From Quillaja saponaria (Eukaryota; Streptophyta; Magnoliopsida; Fabales; Quillajaceae), in contig CM055605.1 of the NCBI GenBank assembly GCA_029379385.1, positions 19,441,001 through 19,505,000 of the forward strand: a stretch of DNA of 64,000 nucleotides, given 5' to 3'. Below, in pieces: positions 1 to 10,700 of the stretch. The notes under the pieces are model-generated. The model worked only from the letters and a program-made list of their open reading frames with translations. It made no database searches and was not told the origin of the DNA. A program made the position numbers and the translations under genes. Numbering within the stretch: the first letter of the stretch is position 1; each line of letters begins with the position of its first letter.

Positions 1-2376
1 GGGTTCTAGTCGTGTTAGTTCATCTTTGAAATTTCAGTATTTTGTAACCTTTATAGATGACAATTCTCATTACACGTGGTTATTTTTAATGAAAAATCGT
101 TCTGAGTTATTTTCTGTATTCCAACAGTTTTGTGCTGAAATTAAAACACAATTTGGTATTTCTATTCGTGTTTTGCGTAGTGATAATGCACGTGAATACT
201 TTTCTACATTATTTCAGCACTTTATGATATCTCAAGGTATGCTGCATCAATTATCTTGTTCTCACACCCCTCAACAAAATAGAGTTGCTGAGTGCAAAAA
301 CAGACATTTAATTGAAACAGCTAGCACTCTATTACTTCATAGTCATGTTCCACTTCTGTTTTAGGGTGATGCTTGTACTTACTACATGCTACCTTATTAA
401 TCGCATGCCATCTTCTACATTGCATAACAAAATTCCATATTCTATCATCTTTCTAATCATCCCTTATATTCACTTCTACTTCATATCTTTGGTTGCATTT
501 TTTTTTATCATTATCTAACACCTGGGCAAGATAAACTCTCTTCAAAATCAATTAAGTGTATCTTCTTGGGTTATTGTCGCCTTCAAAAATGGTATAAATA
601 TTACTGTCCATATAAGAATCGTTACTTTACCCTCCGCTAATGTCACATTTTTTAAGGAATCTTCATTCTTTCTCTCTACTATTCCTGAGTCACCTCTTAT
701 CTCTGAGGCTCTTCCAGTTCCTTATCTTGCACCAAATGACCACACATCATCTGTACCACTACCTGATCTTCCAGCATACACTATTAATGTACCTAATGAC
801 TCACCTTCTGTACCAACGCCTTCCTTTGCCTCGAATCCTGCTTTGCCACCTATTTTACGAAGATGTATTTGTTCAACTCGTAATCCTTATCCTATTTATA
901 CTTTTTTGAGTTATCATCATTTATCTTCACCCTATTATGCATTTGTATCCTCTTTCTCTTCTATTTCTGTTTCAAAGTTCACCAATGATGCTCTTGCTCA
1001 TCCTGGGTGGCGGCAGACTATGGTTAACGAATTGAACGCTTTACATACTAATAGTACTTAGGAACTAGTCTCTTTACCTTCTAGAAAATCCACTGTTGGA
1101 TGTAAATAGGTATACACCATTAAAATTCATCATGATGGTTCTATTGATTGCTTAAAGGTTAGATTAGTAGCAAAAAGCTACACTCGGGTCTATGGTGTGG
1201 ATTATTCAGAAACTTTCTCTCCCATAGCCAAAATTACATGGTAACCTTGAAGAAGTCTTTATGGAGCAACCACTTGGTTTGTTGCTCTGGGGAGTTCGGT
1301 ATGGTGTGTCTATTAAAAAAGTCTCTATATGGCTTAAAGCAATCTCTCAAAGCTTGGTTTGATAGATTCAGTGAAATTGTTCTTAGTTTTGGTCTTCAGA
1401 GGTGTATTGTTGATCACTCAGTTTTCTATAAACATACATCTAATGGCAGAATTCTTTGAATTATATATGTGGATGATATTATGATTATAAGTGATGATAA
1501 TCATGGGATTCAGCAATTGAAATCATTCTTACAGTCTAAGTTTCAAACTAAAACTTAAGACAGTTAAAATACTTCTTGGGCATTGAGGTTGCGAGTTTAT
1601 AATTGGGGATTTGCCTTTCTCAAAGCAAGTATTGTCTGGATGTCTTAAGTGATATAGGTATGTTGGATTCCAAACCTGTAGACACTCCTATGGATCCTAA
1701 CACCAAACTTGTACCGGATGAGGGGGAGCTACTAACAAATCCTGAGCAATACAGACGTCTTGTTGATAATCTGAATTATCTCACAGTCACTAGACTAGAT
1801 ATTGCTTTTGCAACTAGTGTGGTTGGCCAATTTCTTTCTCAGCCTCGAACATCTCATTGGAATGCTGTTATTCATATCCTAAGATACCTTAAACCTACAC
1901 CTGGAAAAGGATTACTATATAAGAATCATGGGCACACTCTAGTTCGAGGACATGGTCGTGGTCATACATTAGTCCATAAACATAATTCTACTCCAGTTCA
2001 AGGTTATAGCAATGCTGATTGGGTAGGCCTTCAATTAGACAAAAGATCTACTATAGGATACTGTATATTTCTAAGTGGAAATCTTGTTTCATGGAAAAGC
2101 AAAAAGCATACTGTTGTTGGAAGATCCAATGCTAAATTTGAATACAGGGCCATGACTCATACCACTGCTGAGTTAGTTTGGCTGAAAAATCTATTAGATG
2201 AACTTGGATTTCAGCACTCACAACCTATGAAGTTAGTATGTGATAATCAAGCTGCATCAAATCTAGTCTTTCATGAACGAACAAAACATATAGAAGTTGA
2301 TTGTCATTTCGTTCATGGGAAGCTTATAGAAAATACAATCAAGACTACATATGCAAAATTAGAAGATCAGTTTAGG
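1..2376 (+). mobile_element. Ty1-copia retrotransposon, truncated pol (integrase, RT, RNase H)
   Basis: Degenerate copia pol in the order integrase, reverse transcriptase, RNase H, which is diagnostic of Ty1-copia. The integrase core (about 26-364) keeps the family patterns FIDDNSHYTW and LRSDNAREY, and the TPQQNRVAE block with the final acidic residue. The RT (about 1100-1600) keeps the YVDD active-site motif around 1467, but in-frame stops and frameshifts separate its pieces. The RNase H part (1603-2379) is the longest open piece. No LTR is visible: the left side leaves the window, and the right side breaks off inside the last RNase H block, where CACTA sequence begins. The element is dead by truncation and stops. 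Confidence 0.93.
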
Positions 2377-2379
2377 TAG
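1603..2379 (+). pseudogene. copia RT C-terminus plus RNase H fragment
   Basis: An open stretch of about 258 codons covering the end of the copia RT/connection and most of RNase H. Recognisable blocks are LDIAFATSVVGQF, the NADWVG..D.RSTIGYCIFL block, LVSWKSKKH, the altered NAKFEYRAM (normally SSAEAEYRAM) and CDNQAASNL..HERTKHIEVDCHFV. It contains an in-frame insertion of a short GHGRGHTLVHKH-like repeat (around 1950-1990) before the catalytic block. The C-terminus stops just before the usual DIFTK motif because the next element's sequence starts there. It is not expected to be functional without the missing LTR and the rest of pol. Confidence 0.88.
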
Positions 2380-2391
2380 GAGTTGGACTAA

Positions 2392-3473
2392 AAATCTACC
2401 AAATATAGATATGGAAGCTGCAGAGACATATGTTCTCCTAAATTGTAGTGAGATTGAACCATACATTGAGTAAGAATTTTTTTAATTCACCTTTTAACTA
2501 ATAACCAGCTAAATATAAATCATTCGTTTATACAAATTAATATCGCTTTTAACAGGAAATTTGATGGCATGTTGAGCGTCATCAATCCTCTTGTCACTGC
2601 TCAACAAATTGAGAAGAAAAGGGAAGATTGGTTTTTCAAAATGGATGAAACAACTTGTGAGTATGACACTTTAATACATATTTATTACTAAACATTTAAT
2701 TAATTATATTCTTTTAACTAATGATTTTTTAATTAAGCTCATGAGAATCGCATTAACGATTCTCTCATACGAGATATGGCTTATGGTCTTCAAAATTATG
2801 TTAAATGTTACAGTGCTTTCATTGTCAACGGATACAGGTTTCACACTAAGGATTATGGGGAAAATAAGACAACAATGAATAGTGGTGTTTGTGTTTTAGG
2901 TAGTAACTATGGTAATGATGTATTAGATTATTATGGGATAGTCGAAGAAATTTTAGAATTCACTTATCTAGGTGACAATAACAAGGTGGTTCTATTCAGA
3001 TGTAAGTGGTTTGACCCGATTAATGGGGTTAGAAATGATAAAAAGTATGGAATTGTGGAAATCAATCACAAGTCCAAACTTCGGTCATTTGAGCCATTTA
3101 TATTCGCTGAGCAAGACCAACAAGTGTACTACACGAAATATCCAGCTTCAAAAAATAAAGATAGGGTTGATTGGTAGGCTGCATGCAAAGTTAAAATCAA
3201 GGTGCATACTTCTGAGGTGTATATGGAGGAAGAAAATCATAATTACTATCAGAATGATATTGGAGCTACCTATTCGTCATTTAGATTCCAGTCTGATGAA
3301 ATTGATGAACCAGTTGTCTTGTTTGACAGAGACATCGTGGAAGAAGTGAATCTGAATGAGTTAACACCTCGTACTAAAAAAAGGATAAGAAATGAACTTC
3401 AAGAAAATGTTGATGTGGGTGATGATGATGATGATATAAATGATGAGGAAGATGAGGCAGAAGAGGCAGAATG
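2392..3473 (+). pseudogene. CACTA TNP2 transposase, C-terminal part (DUF4216)
   Basis: Three exon-like pieces. The first (about 2392-2470) carries MEAAETYVLLNCSEIEPYIE and ends at a GTAAG donor. The second (about 2556-2655) follows TTTTAACAG and ends at GTGAG. The third starts near 2738 and includes the DUF4216 domain: NGYRFHTKDYGENKTTMNSG, YYGIVEEILEFTYLG, KVVLFRCKWFD, FIFAEQDQQVYYTKYP. A TAG at 3175-3177 interrupts the reading after VDW. Downstream, the same gene continues in frame to an Asp/Glu-rich tail (about 3416-3473), as in other TNP2 proteins. The transposase catalytic domain, normally upstream, is absent. Confidence 0.85.
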
Positions 3474-3632
3474 ACAATTAGAAAGTGATGATACATATAA
3501 CATTTAAAAAATTATGCTGGTAATGTGTATGTTATGCCATTCAATATATTATTTGCCTTATGTTAATAGTTAAATTTTATTGTACGCCATTACAAATATA
3601 TGTTATTATGTGTATACTGTTTGTATTTTGAA

Positions 3633-5410
3633 GTATGCCACCACGGAGCCGCAAACCTGCAGTGCCTACTAGAGTATCAAGGAGTGATATACCAGAATCA
3701 TTGTCTAGGAGGGAGTCTGTATCACCTATACTTCCTTCATCACCTAGGAGGGAGTCTATATCACCTATACTTCCTTCATAATCTAGGAAGGAGTCTGTAT
3801 CACCTATACTTCCTTCACCATCCACTTCACACACTATTTCTCCATCACCGGTTACTCCAGCCGAGAGTCCATCATTAGCCTCACATGATATTGACAGTGC
3901 AGATCCACGCCCTATCATCAGTATAGAGCCAGGAACAAATCCGTAAGTTATGCACTTATTTGTTTTTTATAAATAATATATATATATATATATATTTGAT
4001 TTCATTTTTTTATATCTAAATCTTTTATGTGTATGTAGTCAAAGGTTCCATCCATCAACTATCACTCATGAAATAGGCAGTGAAATTATTTCTCATATGC
4101 CTAGGCCCGATAGCAACCTATAAATCATATCCTCAGGACATTAATGATTCACTTTTTGACTCATTTATGGTAAGATTTATGTATAATTAAAATTTGTATA
4201 TGATTGAATGTTATTTGCTAACTATTATATATTTTACTTTTCAGAGGAGATTTCATTTTGCATCTGAGTATGATAGGTCTATGGCTCGCATTGTGTGGGA
4301 AAAAACTGCACAGGAACGATTAAATCAACTACTTCATAATGCGAGAAATATGGCTAGGGTAAAAAGTAGATCACAAAACCTATTAGATTGGAGAGGATTT
4401 GGTCCAGCAGCTATTTGATCTGAATATTTTAATGAGTTGTGTGAAACAACATGGAATACGGAGGAGTGGAAACACAAGTTGGCAGCTGCTATGAAAAATC
4501 GAAGTTCAATGCCAGAGGCTAGTGTTCATGTTGGAGGTTTGCGCACATTCGTTTGTTATAAGGAAATTATGGTAAACAAATAAATCATTTAATTTACCAA
4601 CTCATAATTTTTTAATGAAGCATGTATAAGTTATGTTTATTTTGCAGGAAAAAGAGCTTAAACGACCCGTCCAATATAAGGAGTTATTTGACTGGACGCA
4701 TAAGAGAAAGACAGGAGAGTTTGTTTCTCAGCATTCACAAAATGTCAGCGTAAGTGTTAATCTTTAAAATAAGTGATTATTTTTTATATATTCAATGAAA
4801 TTTATATAACTTAAATTTTTTTGATTTATAGGAAGGGTATTCCAGTTAAAGTTATTGAAAAATATGGAGAGGATGGAAGTTCCTCGTCTACTGAACCGGT
4901 TATAGATATGGATGCATGGTTGTGTTCTACTAGTCAGCCAAAGAAGGGTAGAGTTTATGGTTTTGGTCGTACTCTTGACCCTTGTTATTCACGTTCCTTA
5001 TCTTCGGCCAGTGTTAGCTCACATCCAGCTAGTTCATCATCTAGTGCGCCTGTCTCAGAAGAACATTTTTTAAGTATCATGCGAACCGAGATGTGTACCG
5101 AGTTGCGCACTGAGATTTAGACACAAAATCAAGAGATACGTAGTTATGTTGATAATGCGCTAAAAGGTTGGACGATTAGACAACTTGTTTCTCTCAATCA
5201 TCTCGAGCACGTGGACATCAGAAAGGGAAAGCAAAAGGAAAATATAGACGACAAGCTGTAAGTTTTGTTTCAATTATGAAAAATAGAAACTAAGTAAAAT
5301 ATACAAATTTACTTATATAAATTTACTATGTTTTACTTATTAGGATGATAATGTTGAAGATGAAGATGAATGATGATGAATCTGATGAGGATCTTGGTGA
5401 CGATGATTAA
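3633..5410 (+). pseudogene. CACTA TNP1-like accessory gene (Transposase_24 family)
   Basis: Starts with MPPRSRKPAVPTRVSRSD at 3633, followed by a Ser/Pro-rich 13-residue tandem repeat. Later exons (about 4240-4570, 4650-4750, 4830-5260) carry the plant Ptta/En/Spm Transposase_24 features: RSQNLLDWRGFGPAA, an NRSSMPEASVHVGGLRTF block, and KELFDWTHKRKTGEFVS. Introns with GTAAAC/GTAAGT-like donors and TTTTGCAG acceptors separate the pieces. In-frame stops at about 3780, 4416 and 5118 break it. In related elements this protein binds the subterminal repeats. Here the gene still lies beside those repeats but is inactive. Confidence 0.75.
3705..3821 (+). repeat. 39-bp minisatellite, three copies, in the TNP1-like gene
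   Basis: Three tandem copies begin at 3705, 3744 and 3783 with a 39-bp period, each encoding a 13-residue unit close to RRESVSPILPSSP. Copy 2 ends in a TAA stop. The period is a multiple of three, so copy-number change keeps the reading frame. Copy 2 and copy 3 differ from copy 1 by a few substitutions. Confidence 0.9.
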
Positions 5411-5689
5411 GATGTATTTTCTTACTTAGTTTTTGGACAAGCGTTTTATTATCTAAGTGTACTTTTATTACATATTTGAATATGTTAAATGTTGAATGTG
5501 TCTAAAGTTAGTGGATATGTGTTGAAACTTTGTTGAATATATGTTGAAACTTTGTTGAATTGATGTAATTTTCTTTTGTTAATGGAATGTGTTCATTATA
5601 GTTTGGTTTTTGAATTTATTGATGTTACATGGTCAAAACAGGTGTAAAAAATATGGATAAATGAATTAAAATGCATAAATATATTAAAA

Positions 5690-6340
5690 ATTGTTACAAT
5701 TAGCGACAGAATAGTGACAATTTTGTGACAGAATATGCACATTATATTTTCAGATTAGTGACAAATTTGTGACGGAATAGCGACGAAAATAAAGGATTTG
5801 TGACGGAAATAAATTTCTTATTAACTTAATTTTGTGACGGATTTGTGATAGTTTTGTGACGGATTAAAATTTCTTAAGTTTTACAATTTGCGACACATTT
5901 GCGACGGATGTAAATTTCTTAAGTTTTAAGATTGCGATAGATTTGCGACAGATTTGTGACGGAATTTTGCTAAGAAATTATGGCGGATTTGCGACGAAAT
6001 TTTGATCTTAATTTGCGACAAATTCGCGAAGGATTTGCTATGGAAATAAAAATTGTTCATTGTAAAATTTGCGAGGGATTTGCAATGGAATTTGTGATGG
6101 AATTTATTATCGTAATTTAACGATAGTTTTGTTTAATTTTGTTGGCGAATGATTTATTATGGAATAGCGACGAAATATTCCCGTCGCTATACATTTGTGA
6201 CGGATTTACAACCGAATTATTTTCGTTGCAAAATTGCGTCGAGAAATTTACGATAGACATAATCCGTCAGAAATCTGTCACAAGTTCATCGCAAATCCAA
6301 TTTGCAAAGGATTTACGACAAATTTGTGAATGGATTGAGA
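5690..6340 (+). repeat. CACTA subterminal repeats (GCGACGGA / GTGACGGA)
   Basis: About 650 bp with dozens of degenerate copies of a short unit, roughly GCGACGGATTTGTGACGGAA with variants such as gtgacagaa and gcgacaaat, in direct orientation. Towards the terminus the reverse complement (ccgtcgct, ccgtcgctat) also appears. In En/Spm-like elements such repeats bind the TNP1-type protein and hold the promoter. The many G-to-A and C-to-T differences look like decay of methylated CpG sites (inference). Confidence 0.82.
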
Positions 6341-6351
6341 CCGTCGCTAAA

Positions 6352-6369
6352 CTACTTTTTCTAGTAGTG
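6352..6369 (-). repeat. CACTA right terminal inverted repeat
   Basis: Read on the minus strand from 6369, the sequence is CACTACTAGAAAAAGTAG, matching the CACTA-superfamily terminus (CACTA then a purine-rich A tract). It directly abuts the subterminal GCGACGG repeats. The left partner is lost. Confidence 0.85.
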
Positions 6370-7752
6370 CCATCTATATATCCAATTTTGATTTGTACTT
6401 TCACTGTGTCACTTTTTTTTATCTAACTCAAAGTCGTTTTCTATAGTAACATTTTCTTTCTTTCTTCAGGTTAGCCCATTCCAAGGGGAAGAACAATGAA
6501 AGGAAAGAAGCAAACCCCTATCTATAAAGAATCTTGTAAACATGTCATCCTAGCAATACCGTCTCATTATTTTCTTTCTCTAGGTTGTTTACATCTACTA
6601 CATATGTAGATTTATGATATTAATTGGAATTTTTGGTACTTGGTTGCTGGTGTTGTAGTTTATGTTAAATGGATGGGATCTACGGATTGGCTTCTTTGTT
6701 AATTGGCTGAAGTTTAGTCATACCAACTTGTGTTATGAAGTGCATATTTATTGTTGTAGAATTCTTGTCTAGTTCTTAAGGTTGCTGCTGCTTTATCTAG
6801 TTTTTTTTTTTTTTGTGAAATAACTGAAGCACTACCTACCAGTCCATGGTTGGTCGATAATGTTTTAAAAAATGAACATGAAATTACCAATGAACATTCC
6901 TGGTTGGTCGTACCAACCGTTTAGTTAGCTGGTAATTACTAACCAACCATGTGGTTGATTGGTATTAGCAACCTCAATTTTCCCTAACCCTATGGTTGGT
7001 CGGAAAGTCTTTAACGACCAACCTTAGCAAGGGCTGTTACTTGGCTGGAAGGAGGAAAGGTAGGAGCTGTCACGGTTTAGGGAAAAAAGGAGGAGTACAA
7101 CTGGAAAAACAGCCCAAAATAGGGCTGCCAAGGCAGAGTTACTGCTCTTGCTGTCGTGGCCAGTCCCTAGCTGCCTTTAGCTCACACTCACACACAATCA
7201 ATTGCAAAACAAGGAGGAACCAGGCTGCACAACAAGAGGGGAAGGGCTGGAATTTCTCGGCCAGCTAAGGAAAATACAGAGAACTCTGGAACAGGAGAGG
7301 AAAACAAGCAAGTGGTGGAAAAAAAAAATGAAAAGAAAGTGCTTAGCCAAACAAAAGAAAATGAAGGGAAAAAAAAAATGGTTAAAGTCAAAATATTAAA
7401 GTCAAGTCAAAGTCAACCGACTGCCAGCTTATGTAATTGAAAATGTCAAAATGACGGAATTTTGTTAATTACAATAATTAATTCAACATAAGCTTTAAAA
7501 ATTGTTGTACCGAATAAGAAATTTTCTTAATAACTCTTTATATAATGTCAAAGAAGTAATAATATGAAATTTCAAAATGTTTACATACAATCCCAATCAT
7601 ATCATAAATATACAACTTTGAATATATCTCTTTATATGTTTTCAAGAAGTAGTGTATAAAGAGATTCTGAGCATGCAGTGTGCACTCAATAAGTAAAATT
7701 TATACATAAAATGTGGTGTATTAATTACTTGTAAAAGATTGTTTGATTTGTT
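6370..7752. other. Non-genic stretch; possible LTR-like tract at 7020-7660
   Basis: No convincing gene. 6370-6840 is unrecognised. 6847-7024 holds short GGTTGGTCG/CGACCAACC repeats, listed separately. 7020-7660 is purine-rich and resembles in composition the middle of the gypsy-family LTRs seen at 20200-20700 and 54600-54900 (AGGGCTGCC-like, AAAGTCAAGTCAAAGTCAA), so it may be an LTR scrap. The last 100 bp are probably the 3' UTR of the CslD gene. Confidence 0.45.
6847..7024. repeat. Cluster of GGTTGGTCG direct and inverted repeats
   Basis: GGTTGGTCG occurs at about 6848, 6902 and 6994. Its complement CGACCAACC is at 7015, and shorter ACCAACC forms are at 6912 and 6941. Some pairs can fold (GGTTGGTCGTACCAACC at 6902-6918). 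The arrangement resembles transposon subterminal repeats, but no terminal inverted repeat was identified. Confidence 0.6.
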
Positions 7753-10700
7753 TCATGGAAATTGGAAACCTCCTCCTCCTCCAGTAGCTTGCCCTTGATC
7801 AGTAGCCTTAGGAGGGCTAATAGCAACCCAGAGCAAGGAAAGCGTAATAGCAATGAGACCTGACCACACAAAGACAATGGTGGGTGTCTTCCCTCTCCTT
7901 CCCATCAAACCTTTGGCAAATGGATACAGATGAGCCAGCACCCAAAAGCTAAAGAATGCTCCACCAACGAACTTACTCCATTCAGGGACGCTGCTATAGA
8001 TTGTCCTGGAGAAGGCAACAGCTATAGCAATTATGTTCACCATCGCAATGACAATGGGTGGAATCATCAACGAAGTCCACTTGACAATATACAGGTCAGC
8101 GAAAATGTCATCAACATCCTCTCCTGAGGACTTTGAGGTCAAGGTGAAGGATATTTCAATTCCAGCAATTACCTTGAGAAGGCCTTGCAGCACTGCGGCT
8201 AAGTGAGCACTAGTCCCAGAAATAAGCCAGAACTGTTCGTTCCTCCACCACTCTTCTAATCCCACGCCAGACCATTTAACCTCTAGGAATGGCTAGCATG
8301 ATAAGGCATACAGTAATGATAAGAAGGTAGACTAAGAAGGCCACGCTTAGAGTTTGCACAATGAAAAATCCGGAGAAAAGTGAGAGTGCGGGGAGGAAGC
8401 AGTACACAATAAGGAACAAGGAGGTAAAAGGGTAGATGCCCGACATTAAGGTAAGCCAGTCGTTGGAGAAGCTTGAGTTTTTTCGATGCAAGCAATGCAT
8501 TGTTTCTTGAAAAGAATATCTCAACGGAGCCTGTCGCCCAGCGTAACACCTGGTGTAGTCGATCTGTGAGGTTAATTGGAGCTGACCCGCGAAATGCATC
8601 CCGCTTGGTGATGCAATACACCGAATGCCATCCACGGTTGTGCATGCGATAGCCTGTAACTACGTCTTCCGTCACAGAGCCATAGATCCATCCCACTCGG
8701 TCTCCCCATTCTGTCTTGTCTTCGTACCTGCATGCATGATAGCGTGGTATGTAATATATTAGAACTTAATTAACAAAATTATTGATAATCTAGCCTAGAG
8801 TAGAAAAAAATTGATGACTAGCAGTAACGTTACCAACAGGAAATGACTGATACAGCTTCGGCAACAGTAGGAGCATCAAGTGGCTCACGCGGGACCCTGA
8901 GAGCACCAGGAGGACGTCCAAACTTGACTGCAGGATGATCCGCAAGGGGTCGGGCTTGGTACTCTGCAACAGGTATGGACTCGGCCAGCATAGTGGAATT
9001 GCCAAAGCGCTTGGGAAGTTGATTCACATCTAGATCAGGATCAAAGTCACTGAACCTCAGGGCTTGTGCTTCAGAGTCAGTATGGTTCGGTCATCTTGTC
9101 AGGCTCTGGTGGGTCAAAACCGTACAGCGCAAAACGTCTGAACATGCATCCAGTTCCGACGTAAACTGGACCCTGTTATATATTAAGGGAACGGGAGGTA
9201 ATTAATTAAGAGAGTTTTCAGGGGAAGCTGTGAAATACTGACCAGTTTTACTAATAAGGACTTAATAATTCTCACATATATGTGCTGCGCCTTCGTTCTT
9301 TGTCATTGTGTCATGCATTAATTATATAGCGGGCTTTTGGTTAAGTTTATGTTGTATATAATATGGAGTTGGGGAATATTGTTAGTTTCTTAGTTCAGGA
9401 CTTGTTATGTGCCTACTATTTCCTGTCTATTATGAGAGGTTGGTTCCTGTACTTTCGAAACCAATTTTATGTTTTATTAATATTGAATCTTTTTATTAAA
9501 AATTAAGCTGTACCTGTACACCATCAAGGGCACGCATGTTCCCATCAAAAAACACGGTATTGTGATTGGCATAGCGGTCAGATGGATCAATTCCTTCAAA
9601 TCTTTGTGGGAACTGAATGTAACATATAGTTCTCACCGCCTCTATCCATCATGAAACACATCCCCTCACGTATAGCTTTGCAGTTGTTGATGTAGTGATC
9701 GCAGTCAAGGTTGAGCATGAATGGCCCGTTTGACAGAATGGCTGATGCTCGTACCAGAGCATTCATGGCACCGGCTTTCTTATTGTGGTCGTAGCCTTGC
9801 CGCTTCTCTCGTGACATATATACAAACATAGGAAGACGTATGTCTACATCTGTGAAGTCTATGAGCTTGTCGTTTTCACCTCCCATCATTGGATCACAAC
9901 TTGGTGGCTTCAACATCACCTGTAACATAGTGATAGATCTAGTGCAATCACAAATTAACGATATACTATTCTACAAAGTAAGAGATCCATTATGGTCTCC
10001 TACATAGTTTAAATTATATATATTTTATATTTTTAGAGTTAATTTCAAATTAATTAATATAACTCACTCAAAGAAAAAACACCCATTTCCCAATATTTCT
10101 CCTCCTATTAATCTAGCAGTTATCTGTTCAAAACCAAATTTTATTTTAACTGTATCTCTTATTATTTTTTTACAATATAAAATTTAATTTAAAAGATAAA
10201 GAAAAAGAGAAAAAAACTACTCAACCAAATTAGTTATCAACCCTATATCATTTTATCCTCAAATTCAAATTCCATTCTGAAATTTTTATCTGTTCAATTT
10301 GTTATAGAAAAAATATGTGAGCACCTAGGAAGAGTTTTACATATCTTCTTTGAAATAAAAAATAAAAAACATCTGAGTATAAGGAAGAGTGTGTGTGAGG
10401 ATGCTAGTTTATACATATGTATGGGACTCATTGCGGAAAGAAATGGTTTATTGTGAGTTACAACCTAATTAAATACGCATGCATACCTATAACATATTTA
10501 CTTACAAATTCATTTAGTTTGGTTTTATCTTCCATAATTACTTGATAAAGAATTTTGAACGTACCTTTTTATCAAGTTACATCATCTAAATTACAGGGTG
10601 TACAACATACCTGAAGAATTCCCGCATGGTCGCCTTTGGCATGTTCCCTAGAAGGGACAGCCCAAGTGCCAGGCCAGTGGGAGCCATCAGCCATCCATGT

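Larger units (their letters stand above)
2377..6369 (+). mobile_element. CACTA (En/Spm-type) DNA transposon, 5'-truncated
   Basis: Carries the 3' half of a TNP2-type transposase gene, then a Transposase_24 (TNP1-like) gene, then about 650 bp of subterminal GCGACGG-type repeats, and finally the right terminal inverted repeat reading CACTACTAGAAAAA on the minus strand (ending at 6369). This order is typical of plant CACTA elements. The left end is missing: transposase sequence begins directly at the broken end of the copia RNase H at about 2377, so no left TIR or 3-bp target duplication can be tested. Both genes carry stop codons. Confidence 0.88.

Noticed and set aside
57..2379. Possible left LTR for the first copia element
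   Set aside because: The window starts inside integrase and no TG...CA repeat pair flanks the pol remnant.
5690..6340. Regularly repeated short units suggesting a CRISPR-like array
   Set aside because: Units are contiguous and degenerate without unique spacers, and they adjoin a CACTA terminus in a plant genome.
8276..8696. Two overlapping minus-strand frames as separate genes
   Set aside because: Both are parts of CslD exon 6 separated by the single-base shift near 8440.
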